From the NCBI GenBank assembly GCA_023213395.1, contig CM041465.1, positions 71,059,741 through 71,123,740 on the forward strand: DNA of 64,000 bases, read 5' to 3'. Shown here one piece after another: positions 46,246 to 56,059 of this stretch (positions are counted from its first letter, which is position 1; every line of letters begins with the position of its first letter). The notes beneath the pieces were generated by a model. The model was not told the DNA's origin, made no database searches, and saw only the letters and a program-made list of their open reading frames with translations. Source of the stretch: Cycas panzhihuaensis (taxonomy: Eukaryota > Cycadophyta). Both the position numbers and the translations under genes were made by a program.

Positions 46246-46542
46246 TCAGTCTTTTTTAAATCGTATAAATTGTTCAGTAATATTCATTTCAAAAGTTCCG
46301 AGCGTGCTGAGCCATTGACTACCCAGTACCACATCTACACCTCCAACATCGACGACATAGAAATCTTCTATAATACTGACTTCATTTAACGTGAGGCTAA
46401 GATTCTTCATTACACCTTGACCAGAGATTACCTGTCTTCCTCCAACAGCCACCTGGAAACGAGGAGTCCTTAATGGAAATAACCTTAATTGTTGTGCACA
46501 GTTTCGATCAATAAAATTATGTGTGCTCCCTGAATCAACCAA
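46246..46542 (-). pseudogene. E protease
   Basis: A 98-codon open frame that is a nearly complete retropepsin. MVDSGSTHNFID is the active site, with the Asp at about 46536. AVGGRQVISGQGVMKNLSL and the second half FYVVDVGGVDVVLGSQWLSTLG follow, the latter matching the LGxxWL motif of gypsy proteases. The normal RT would begin just after; here the frame ends at 46246 and no RT is present. Confidence 0.9.
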
Positions 46543-46689
46543 GATTATTCTGACTTGATTTTGATGGATCCTTGTAGCTTTAGGGTATTTGATTGATTAA
46601 AACTATTCATAAATGATAGTGACATTTGCGGATAGTCAACCCCGGAAGTACTGTAGCTCTCTGGATGTTCTACGTTATAATAATTTTCT

Positions 46690-47837
46690 TGATTATTTTC
46701 GATCCTTGTTCTTCTTCATCAATATTATCATCTTTAGTAGTCGGATTGTATATAACTGGTTCTTTTGACATCGATGCCTAGGTTCCCACTTTTCCTCGCA
46801 TCTGAAACATAGGTTTTTTCTTCTTAACTCGTCTTGCTCTGTTTTTGTTTTTTGAATGATTGGTTTAGCAGGTCGATTTGGAACGACTGATACGTGTCTA
46901 TGTTGAATACTTGGTGGACGATCATGTCGACTAGGAGGAGGAATATAGCGATCTGTGCCTGTTTTGTGTAAGGTATTACGTTTATCTTCATGTATCTTAG
47001 CTAACTGTATTGCCTTATTAAGATCCTTTGGTTCTTGGATTTTAACGTCAGCTTGGATCTCGGTTATCAGACCATCTATATATAACTGGATAAGTCGATT
47101 AGTCGAAATATCTTCTAATACATAGCTTAACCTTGTGAATCTTTGCCTTTGTTCTTCCACAGAACCAGTTTGTTTTAATTTTCGTAACTCACAATAATAA
47201 TCGCGATTAGATATGGTTTCAAATCGCTCAATGAATAAACGCACGAATTCTTTCCAGGTTGGTAGTTGGTCTCGAAAAGAGGTTCGATTCGAAGCGCCAC
47301 CATTCGCATGCTATCCCATCCATATGCAAGGCGGCTATGAAACTTGCTCTGTGATTCAATCTCCATTAAGCGAAAATAGTTTTCCATTTGTTGGATCCAT
47401 ACTCTTGGCTCATCGACTTTTGCTCCATATTGAAGCGTTGTATAGTTATTTTTCTAATTTTTCTTTTTTACGTGCTTGGATATTGTGTAAACAATTGAAA
47501 TATGCTTGAAAACCTACTATCTTCTGTTCTTCAGGGGTCAGATTGCGATACTCATTAAGGTATTTTCGAATAGCTTCGTTTTCAGTATCAATGGGGGCTA
47601 TCTGAGGACTGGAATATTTTTAACTGATCGATTTCTGATATGAGATTGTCGACTCATAGCTTCATCCTCAGAATCAGGAACAATCATATCTTCTTTGCTG
47701 TTTGTAGCTATGATTGTTAATTTATCCAATATCTGGTGTAGTGTATGATTTAATAGAGCATTTGATGTCTGGACTGCTTCGTGGACTGCTTGAGTGATTG
47801 GTTCGACAATCTCTTTTTGAACGGTGTTATCGGCCAT
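46690..47837 (-). pseudogene. E Gag
   Basis: Start at the ATG at 47837 (MADNTVQKEIVEPITQAVHEA). The frame is shifted at least twice: 47598-47837, then 47175-47510, then 46693-47244. The middle part (WIQQMENYFRLMEIE near 47390) and RLSYVLEDISTNRLIQLYIDGL (47060-47120) belong to the Ty3/gypsy gag domain. The zinc knuckle at 46768-46809 reads CFRCEEKWEPRHRC, the CxxC...HxC form typical of plant gypsy elements. Gag would assemble the particle. Confidence 0.88.
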
Positions 47838-49139
47838 GTCTTCAGTGTTTATTATTTTAATAATCGTATAAACACGATTCCACTGTTTGACGTGCGTGTT
47901 TAGATACCACTGCAAGTCTCTGCTTCTCTTGTTAATCTCGTTTACACTTATGTATAAATTCTACATTTGAATGAAGCTTTCTAGTGATGTCTGGAATGCA
48001 CCCACGAAAAATAGGCGAAATAATCGCTTCAAATACAAGTGATATAGTAGTGATGCTAAATTGCAAACTTAAATGATAATCAATATATAACTTATCCAAT
48101 CTATCATGGAAAGTTAAACTATATAGCGATAAATATATCACTTAATCAAAAGACCACATAAACATCTAAATCAATAAAATTAAAGCGTCCAAACTATATA
48201 AGCAATAATTATATCACTTAATTCAAAAGACCACTTAATGTCTTACTCTAAATAGCAGAAGCGACTAGCGATAATTATATCACTTAATCAAAGGATATCC
48301 AACGAATTAATCAAAAGCGTCGATTCGAGCGCCTTTGGCGAATAACGTCTATACTATTAAACTAACTATATTTAACCAATCAATAAGGCGTAACTAAAAT
48401 TTACGTATTATGCGATTCGATTATAAATCGAATTTGTATTCTTACAAATTAGGAAGCTTCTAGAAGCTTAGGACGACGGAATGCGAGGCGGGGTACACAA
48501 GGCGGATGAATGGGGAAGATAGGCGGAAGAGACTAACAATGACCGAGACGGAAGAGCTAACAATGACCGGTAGCGCAAGAGCCGGCGCCAGACGGAAGAG
48601 GCTATCAATGACCCGGTAGCGCCGGGCGTTTGGCGTGTGAAGGAAGATCCAGCAATGACCAAGCCAAGAGCGGCGAAACAACGCTCGAGTAGGTGAATGG
48701 CCGAATGGCGGATACAATGAGGATAACAACGCCACCGAGTAGGTGAATGGCGATACAATGAGGGACGGCTTGCATCTTGATTAATAATCGATTCGGAATG
48801 CGTTAGTCTTGTTTAATAACTTAAATGTGTTAAGCGGCGGAAGCTAACAAGCAAAGGAATGTAAATCCTAAGCTTCCGGAAGAGCGGTTCGTCAAATGGA
48901 CTGGACTGTGACACAAAGGCGATGCAATGAGACGCAGGATTAATGCCAAGAAAAACAAATGCAAGATAACAACGATGGTGCAGCCAGAGGAAAGTAAGAA
49001 TGCCGAAACGTTGATGGTACAGCCAGAGGACAATAGGACCAGTTGTAGAAAGAGAAGCACGATGAAAATGGAATGGTAATTGTTGCACTGGCTAGAATCT
49101 CGAACACTTATTTTTTTTTCCTTCAAAGGCCAGAAAGGA
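47838..49139 (-). other. Leader of E with tandem repeats
   Basis: Two repeat sets are visible. At 48110-48300 a unit with ATATATCACTTAATCAAAAGACCA-like wording occurs about three times (48130, 48205, 48270). At 48530-48660 a GC-rich unit containing GGAAGAGCTAACAATGACC occurs about four times, and at 48690-48770 a GAGTAGGTGAATGGC unit occurs twice. At 48970-49035 GATGGTGCAGCCAGAGGA occurs twice. The GC content is far higher than in the surrounding elements. Confidence 0.8.
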
Positions 49140-49152
49140 TGCTCTGATACCA
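49140..49152 (-). promoter_or_regulatory. Primer-binding site of E
   Basis: The minus strand reads TGGTATCAGAGCA, a perfect initiator-Met site two bases from the LTR. Confidence 0.95.
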
Positions 49153-49154
49153 CT

Positions 49155-49396
49155 TGTTACGAACCCGATCAGAATTTGAAGCAAAACAAGGGAGCACAAG
49201 AGAGCACGTCAGAACGCTGGCAAGTTTATAGTCAATTGACCAAGTTTGATTGATAAGATAAAAGATGATGTCCATGTTACAATTGGTGCTTAATTTATAT
49301 GCACATGAGGCCCTTTCATGAAGGGTTGTGCCTGTTCATTAGCACCTAATAACTAATCAATTAATTAAAGTTTATTGCTTAAGGAGGTTCATAACA
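49155..49396 (-). repeat. 5' LTR of E
   Basis: 242 bp, TGTTACGAACCC...TCATAACA, identical to the other copy after about base 25. Confidence 0.95.
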
Positions 49397-50141
49397 GATT
49401 TCTCCACTTAGGATGGATGAAATGATGAATAAATTCTTTTATTACGAAGTAGACTTAGCCACGATTAGAATGAGTAGTCACTTGTTGAAGTTTCGTGTAG
49501 CATGGAGGTCATACCAGCCTGCCAAATTTAAGGAACCTTAAAAAACCCTTGAAAAATAGTAAGAAATGATAGAAAACATAAAGTTTATCAATTAAAATTT
49601 GAAAATAATTACACCATGCTATTATTAGGATAAATATGCTCGATTTATCTATAAATACTAGAGAAATATTAATTAAATAATTATTAAGTATTAAATATCA
49701 AATATTTCTCAAGAACTATATAATAAATAATGTTAAAGATAAATGAAATATTTAATAAATGTCACTTTTAAATCATACTTTGACTAGAGTTTACCTCAAA
49801 TAGATCTCTAACAAATCTTTAAATCCTTTATATAAAGCATCAAAATATTTCCCAAAACAACTATGAATAAGTGTGGATTTTACACAATAGATCTCCTTAG
49901 ATCAATACCAATGGAAGTCTAAATAACAAAATATATTTGTGCATATAAAAATATGAAGAACAAACTATTATCAAATATATTGAAGATCATAAATTTGAGT
50001 CATAATATCTCTTTTCAAAGATGATGAAATCTCAAACCATTTTCTTTGTTGAGCAGATCAGTCTTTGAAGAGTCTAACGAGTAGTCTTATGCTGCACTTT
50101 CATTGAGCAAATGAAGAGCAAGAAGCTATGCACTAGGATTT

Positions 50142-50153
50142 GTTTTGATACCA
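50142..50153 (-). promoter_or_regulatory. Primer-binding site of B
   Basis: The minus strand reads TGGTATCAAAAC next to the LTR, a decayed match to initiator tRNA-Met (TGGTATCAGAGC). Confidence 0.8.
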
Positions 50154-50547
50154 TGTTAGAAATTAGATGTTTAATAGTTTATACTATAATGTTAGAATTA
50201 AATAATTCAAGAGAGAGAGAAAAGGAGGTGATCACATATAACTCAAGCCATATTGAAGATCAATATTCAAAACATCATTTTATTAAGCCATTGTGAAGAG
50301 TACAACATAATTCCAATATTTGGTGCTATTGAAGAACACCAAGGTTATGCACCCCATAAGACATATACTTGGGAAGGGGAGGTAAACCTCCTCAACCTCC
50401 AGAATTCAACCAAATATAAAATAATAACTTGACATTAAAATAATACCAAAACATAATAAAGTGAACTCACCTTAGCTTACTATAAGAAAGTGTGCACTCG
50501 CATGCTTCAAATATGGGGGTGTTAGGTGAGGGGTATTAACCCCAACA
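50154..50547 (-). repeat. 5' LTR of B
   Basis: 394 bp, uninterrupted, from TGTTAGAAATT to CCCCAACA. On the minus strand its middle reads GGAGGTTGAGGAGG followed by TATGGGGTGCATAACC; G's LTR has the corresponding GGGGTTGAGGAG and TATGGGGTGTACAACC. This is direct evidence that the two LTRs are homologous. Confidence 0.93.
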
Positions 50548-50552
50548 ATTCT

Positions 50553-51683
50553 TGATAAAGAACACCTAGTTTGTAAGATCAATAAAGCTTTATATAGATT
50601 GAAACTAGCACCACATGCTTGGTATGCTAAGATTTATACCTTTTTTACATAACATAAATTCACTTATTTACCCTCTAACTCAGACCTATATATTTGGATT
50701 AGAGGAAACTTGATCACTATCATAGTGTTCTATGTGGATGACTTAGTAATCACTAGGAATGATGATAAAGGTATAGCTTATTTACAATCAAAACTCAAAA
50801 GCAATTTTAAGATGATAGATCTTAGGTTACTACGCTATTTCCTTGGCATTGATGTATGGTAGGAACTAGGATACATATTCTTATCACAATCTAAGTACTC
50901 AAATAAACTCTTGTAGCAATTCAAAATGACTGACTATAAGCCTATACTAATTCTAATAGAAATAGGAACTAAAGTCAACTTGGTTGAATAAGGAAAGCCT
51001 TTTAATCCTACTTTGTATTGGCAATTGGTTGGGAGTCTTGCTTACCTTACTTACACTTGCCCAGACATCTCTTATGTAGTAAAGATCTACCCTAAGCATA
51101 TGTTATAGCTTAAAGCATCCTATTAGAAGACTACCACTAGAATCCTTAATTACATGTATGACATACATTAGTTTGGACTTGATTACAACCAAACTGAATC
51201 TCCTATTCTAAAAGGATATACATATGTTGATTGGGTAGGTTGCTAAGATATATACCATTCAATATCAAGATATTATTTTGATATGGACTTAATTGTAATC
51301 TCTTGGGGCTATAAAAAATAACCTAACATTGCTCTCTTCTCCATTGAAACTAAATACAAAGTAGTCATCCATGCCACCATAGAGTTGATTTAGCTTAGAA
51401 AGATTCTTACTAAGCATGGACTTCAACTACCATTCCCTATTATGATAATCAAAGTGTGTTGAAGATGATAAAGAATATTGTTTTCCATGCTTGAATCAAG
51501 CATATAAAGGTTCATCATCACTTTATCTATGAGAATATTTAAAATAAAGAAGTTAATCTTGTATACTAACCAACTAAGAACCAAGTTGTAGATATCTTCA
51601 CCAAAGCACTTAGCAAATTGAAGTTTGAAAGGTTTTAACATAATGTCAATATCAAATCTAATGAAGCTATCATTAAGGAAGGG
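50553..51683 (+). pseudogene. A reverse transcriptase C-terminus, RNase H and polypurine tract
   Basis: The frame resumes after B with VCKINKALYRLKLAPHAWY (50575-50630). The RT catalytic YVDD is intact in VFYVDDLVITRND (about 50730-50765). The connection DLRLLRYFLGIDVW follows. RNase H pieces include GSLAYLTYTCPDISY (51030-51080) and the decayed SSIEAEY-type box (FSIETKYKVVIHAT, 51340-51380). The polypurine tract AAGGAAGGG is at 51675-51683, abutting the 3' LTR. Confidence 0.88.
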
Positions 51684-52061
51684 TGTTAAAATATTTGATG
51701 ACACCTTATTATACTATATTTTACATGTATAATATAGGTAATGTAACATAGGATGAGACCTCCTTCATAAATTAAATTATAATTTATATTATGGTTGGGT
51801 CTACCCACTTATCACTAAGTTAGTCATTCATATTATTTATATTTAGGCTTCATATACTTATAAATTAAATATAATCCCCCTTGTTTGTACATTAACTTTT
51901 AATATGCATAGAAGCTCTACCAAAATTTAGTCACACAATGTAACCAATTTACCCATAGTGCTTTCATGAAATTAATTTGTAGTGTTATAGTGCGTTAACC
52001 TTTATTTTCTAATTTATTGTTTGTATGTATATAGTTTATGATCTTGTTAATCAATTTGGCA
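51684..52061 (+). repeat. 3' LTR of A
   Basis: 378 bp, beginning TGTTAAAATATTTG and ending TTTGGCA, followed by ATGAT (52062-52066), which equals the 5-bp site before the 5' LTR. Confidence 0.93.
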
Positions 52062-52066
52062 ATGAT

Positions 52067-54240
52067 GTTTATATTATTACATCATCCATATATTGATGAA
52101 TGAAAACTCTATCAATAAAATCTTTTCTCATTTTCCATTTTGAAATAATTTCCTTATCTTTTGTTATTTTTTAAATCTTTTCCTTTTGATTTTCATACTT
52201 TGATTATTAATTTATGTGTTTTTGGGCCTTGATATCCAGGACATTTTATCTTCATTAGAGTCTCTTTCTTTTAGTATTTTAGTAATACTTTAAACTTTTA
52301 AAGGTTTTCTATTCAACTTCTCTATTTTCTACTTCATTTATTTTCAGTATTATAAAAAATATGATTTTATTCATAAAATCTAATTAATTATATTTTTTGA
52401 ATAAAATCAATTTTTTCTTTCTTCATAAAGCATGACTAGTTGCATTTTATAAAGAAAGTCATGCTTTTTATTGAACTCCATACAAGTTTTTTAAAGTTAT
52501 ACACGTTATTTTCCCTTCTACCTTTACATGTCCTTCTTGATACTTCTTTTATAAGAGAACTTATCAATTTTCTATGGTCACATGTTACTTCATGGATTAT
52601 CAATTCTTTCACTATTATATTTAAGTCCTTATTAGATCATATGAGTAAATTTTAGTTTGTATATTGATGCCAAATCTTACATGTTACATTCTATGATTTG
52701 TCTTCTTGCTTTGAAACTATTTTATGCTTAAAAAGTTAAAAATTTTATAAAAACACTACACATGTGAGAAGAAGGTCTTGGAGAGAAGCTTTATACACCT
52801 TCAACATTCATTATTTGAGTCTTCATATGAGCTCCAACTCTCTTATCTAAGGTCTAGTAATGTATTTTTACCACTCTTTTGCTTCTACTTTAATGGATTG
52901 ATTGTCATACTATGCCTTTTTTATGTTATCTTCATCATTTTGGTCTTAGTTCTTATTGTAATTATTGTTTCCTTGGAAAAGTATTAGCTGAAAAATTAGC
53001 CCTTTATGGGATTTTTAAGGATTTATTATAATAAAGAGAGATCTTCCTATTCATAATTATTATATAGTTTTTCCCTCCTATTCTCCATAGTAGTTAAACA
53101 TTTCAAGAGATTTTTAGTCTCATATATCTTATTTTGGCAATGATTTTTTGTGATATCTTTACAATTTCTCCTTTTGCTACCTATTTTAAAATGAAAATTA
53201 GTGAAAGATTATAAATTAAAGGAAGATTTCTATCCTAAGGCACAATTATGTCATCTTTTATTGAGAAATCTCATACTTGATTAATGTGATTTTTTCTTAT
53301 TTTTCATTTTTTCTTCTTATAAAAGAGTAAAAATGTATTCATAGGTTTTACATGTCCTTCTTGTTACTTCTTTCCCAAGAGATGGAATGAAATTAGAAAT
53401 CTTATTAGTTGAATTGTCACTTACATAAATATCAATATACTCCATGCTCTTATATTTAAAATTTTCATGGGTTATACAAGTGGATTTTGAGCTTACATGT
53501 AAATTGTAAATCTTGCATGCTAATCTTTTGGCCTTGCATGCTATAATTTATTGTTTATACTCAGTTTGAAACTATTTCATGGTTAAAAACATTACAAGCT
53601 TCATCAAAGATTATACATGTAAAGGGAAGGACTTAAAAGAAAATTCATGTATTCTCAACCTTCATCATTTGGGTATGTATCAAATTTTCCTTTGTAAAGT
53701 TTATTTTATATCTTTTCATTTAGGATTAAAACTTGTTAAAAGGATTTATGAAAATATTTCTTTTGATCATTTTATTTCTTTATTTTAGAAAAAATTGTTA
53801 AAAAAATAAAATAAAAAAATGTATGATTTCTTTTAGATTATGTGGAATCTCTTTCTAGTTCTATTTATTTTTATTTACTTGCATATAAGTTAAACTCATA
53901 GATGTATGATTGCATAATGATGATTATCTTTCCTTCCTTCAAATAAATTAAAAACATTAAAAGAAATATATGAAAGAATTAAAAAAAAAAACATTATAAG
54001 TGTAGTTTCCAAACTCAAATCTCCTCCACCTATTTGTGTGGGCTAAAATATTCTTTCACTAAGTCATAACTACATATTTTAGCCTCCCACTTTTGAATAT
54101 GTCTTCAATTATAAAACACAAACAAATAGGGACTCCTTCATAGGAGTTAGAAAAAGTGGTTCTAGAGATCCTATATACCAATATATCTCTTAATATTTAA
54201 TTGAAAGAAAAAAAACATAAAGTTATTGAGAAATAATCAG
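52067..54240. repeat. Diverged direct repeats, no gene
   Basis: The sequence to the right of A. Several phrases recur about 820-850 bp apart in the same order: TTTACATGTCCTTCTTG (52524, 53347), ATTCATTATTTGAGT/CTTCATCATTTGGGT (52805, 53659), and GAAACTATTT-ATG-TTAAAAA (52713, 53570). This suggests an old tandem duplication of roughly 840 bp. An 11-bp inverted repeat AAAGCATGACT/AGTCATGCTTT lies at 52427-52437 and 52457-52467. No protein domain is recognised. Confidence 0.55.
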
Positions 54241-54660
54241 CCTAGACCATTCTTGAATAACTGAGAGGTTGATTTAAATATATTTACTCCTAAAAATTAC
54301 CATTTAAAATGGTCCTTTTTATATCTGTTTGATAAATAATTTAATTAAATTGAGATGTAAGTGCCAAAACAAACCTGAGAGTGGTCATGTTAGCTACTAG
54401 TATAAATGTGTCATCATAGTTAACACCTTCAACTCATTTGAAACCTTTAGTGACCAAATATGTTTTATGCTACTAAATAGAGCCATCTACATGAAATAGT
54501 ATTTTATATATCCATATACAATTGATAGGTTTCTTACCTTTAGGAAACTCAATAAGCTCTTATGTATCCTTTTGTAGAATAGAATCCATCTCTTTGTTCA
54601 TAGTTGTATGCCACTTTTGATCTATAATAACTTCTTCAAAAGTGGTTAGTTTAGGAGTTG
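54240..54660 (-). pseudogene. F reverse transcriptase N-terminus
   Basis: Readable pieces include EMDSILQKDT-ELIEFPKGK (about 54540-54600), GINCIWIYK-like wording, KTYLVTKGFK-VEGVNYDD (about 54410-54470), LVANMTTLRFVLAL, and YQTDIKRTILNGN (about 54300-54340). Sequence resembling RT stops shortly after, before the palm domain. It has no catalytic YVDD. Confidence 0.78.
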
Positions 54661-54989
54661 ACAATAATTTTTCCATTAAGACAAAGTTAGTGGATTATTT
54701 ATATTTTGATCACCTCTTTGTTTATTGAGGTGGTGAAGGAGCAGAAGAGATTGTTTGCATATATCATTTAGGAAGCCACTTTGAAGTAGCCTCATCTTAG
54801 ATGTCTTTTAAAGGACTGATTAGAGTAGACATAAATGTAAAGGCAACTGGTGTTGATGTTATATCAAGAGTGTATATTAATATAGGAGGCATTTATTCTA
54901 TAGGAATATTTTATGGATCAAGATGAATGGCATGCATTTTTTCAGACCAATCATCAAAAAATGAGATTTGTGTGATATCTAAATCCTAG

Positions 54990-55680
54990 TTCTCTTTTAA
55001 AAAAATGATGTCCCAAGATGTATACATTTGTTTTGTGCCAAGATCATGTAATTTGTATGTTTTATAACTAGGTTGATTACTAATAAATCTATATTCCTAT
55101 TTTTATCATCCAATTTTTTCCTTTATTCTTTTTGTATAAGCATGTATATTATACAACCAAAAGTGCACAAATATGAGACTATGGGATTTTAACCTGACTA
55201 GGTCTCCTTGAGAGTAATATTCAATATTGCCTTGGTTGGAATTCTATTTATGAGATAAGTGGCTATATGAAGGCCTTTAACCCATAATTAAAGTCTTAAA
55301 TTCTTGGTGGAAATCATGGATTTAGCTTTATTGACCAAGGTCTAATTCATTCTCTAAGTAACTTCATTTTGCTTAAGTGTGTATAGGGTAGAAAATTGCC
55401 ATTTAATATCATTATCCTTATAAAATTTGGTGAATTCATTTGATGTACATTTAATCTAATTATCATAATGAAAGATTTTGATTAGCTTTCCAAATTCTAC
55501 CTCAATTCCATGCTTGAAGTATTTATACTCATCAAAAGCTCTAATTTATGCTTCAGAAAATAAACCAACATTTTTTTATAATAATCATCAAAGAATGTAA
55601 TGAAATAATGATAGCCTCCAAAGGATGCTTATGATATGGGCCTATAAATATCTAAATATACCTAGCCTAAAGGTTTCTTA
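54990..55680 (-). pseudogene. F integrase
   Basis: The C-terminal wording YRFISNQPSYKTYKLHDLGTKQMYTS (about 55010-55095) and the region around the Glu site, KQNEVT-RMN-TLVNKA (about 55330-55375), are seen. The Glu codon has become a stop. The DNGGE-type site near 55450 is unreadable as a functional motif (DN-IKCTSNEF). Before it, EFGKLIKIFHYDN fits the core helix. Confidence 0.75.
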
Positions 55681-56059
55681 CCATGCTAAGCTCTTCCATC
55701 TGACTTGAATGGAGCTTGATGATATTTGCCTATAGCATAAGCCTCACAAATACATTTAGTCCACTTTATATTTGGTATACCATGTACTATATTTAATTTA
55801 TAAAGTAGATTAAGGCTATTTATATTCAAATAACCTAGACATTAATGCCATAATTTATCTTTTAGAAGTCTTTAAAAAATAAATTTTCTTAAAGTAAATT
55901 TCTCATTCGAATATGAAGTTGAAGTAGAAGGATTAGAAGTGGAAGTTAAATTGCTACAAGAACCAAATCCATGTGACTAGATCAAAGATCTAGTTATAAC
56001 ATCATGCTTATATAGTCCCTGATCTTCATATCTTGAGACACTTAAATTGTCATTTGGAT

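Larger units (their letters stand above)
45741..49396 (-). mobile_element. Internally deleted Ty3/gypsy retrotransposon E
   Basis: LTRs are 45741-45983 (243 bp) and 49155-49396 (242 bp), TG...CA ends, with a perfect GATTT duplication (45736-45740 and 49397-49401). It lies in the leader of B. The two LTRs are identical by eye except for a small cluster near one end, so E is the youngest element in the window. It has a leader rich in tandem repeats, gag, protease and a short C-terminal tail. RT, RNase H and integrase are missing: total length is only 3656 bp. The gypsy assignment rests on the Gag zinc knuckle and the protease. Confidence 0.92.
42863..50141 (-). other. Leader of B (interrupted by E)
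   Basis: Non-coding, AT-rich sequence of about 3.6 kb after removal of element E (45741-49396). Short motifs recall the leaders of A, J and G, for example a GGTCACATGGGGCC stretch at 44303 and a CCCAAGCGGGC stretch at 44340. I see no conserved open frame on either strand. Confidence 0.6.
24006..50547 (-). mobile_element. Gag-only LTR retrotransposon B
   Basis: B is inserted in the RT of A. The right LTR is 50154-50547; the left LTR is split by element C into 24006-24228 and 41969-42140 (395 bp in total). The putative target duplication is imperfect: GTTCC at 24001-24005 and ATTCT at 50548-50552, two transitions apart. Removing C and E leaves about 5.1 kb. Between the primer site and the other LTR there is a leader of about 3.6 kb and then a single gag-like gene that ends at the polypurine tract; no protease, RT or integrase is present. 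The organisation, the LTR wording and the Gag match element G, so B and G form one non-autonomous family comparable to the known TR-GAG class. Confidence 0.88.
13267..52061 (+). mobile_element. Ty1/copia retrotransposon A (outermost resolved element)
   Basis: Two LTRs of exactly 378 bp (13267-13644 and 51684-52061) flank it, with a 5-bp target duplication ATGAT at 13262-13266 and 52062-52066. The order is LTR, primer site, about 2.1-kb leader, gag, protease, integrase, RT, RNase H, polypurine tract, LTR, which is copia order. After removing A1 (17135-22261) and B (24006-50547) and their target duplications, A is about 7.1 kb. A1 interrupts the integrase start and B interrupts the RT. All frames have stops and several catalytic residues are gone, so A is an old inactive copy. 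Confidence 0.93.

Noticed and set aside
48460-49153. Four open frames of about 90-107 codons on the minus strand
   Set aside because: They overlap each other in different frames within the GC-rich repeated leader of E. They are low in stops because of base composition and have no recognisable domain.
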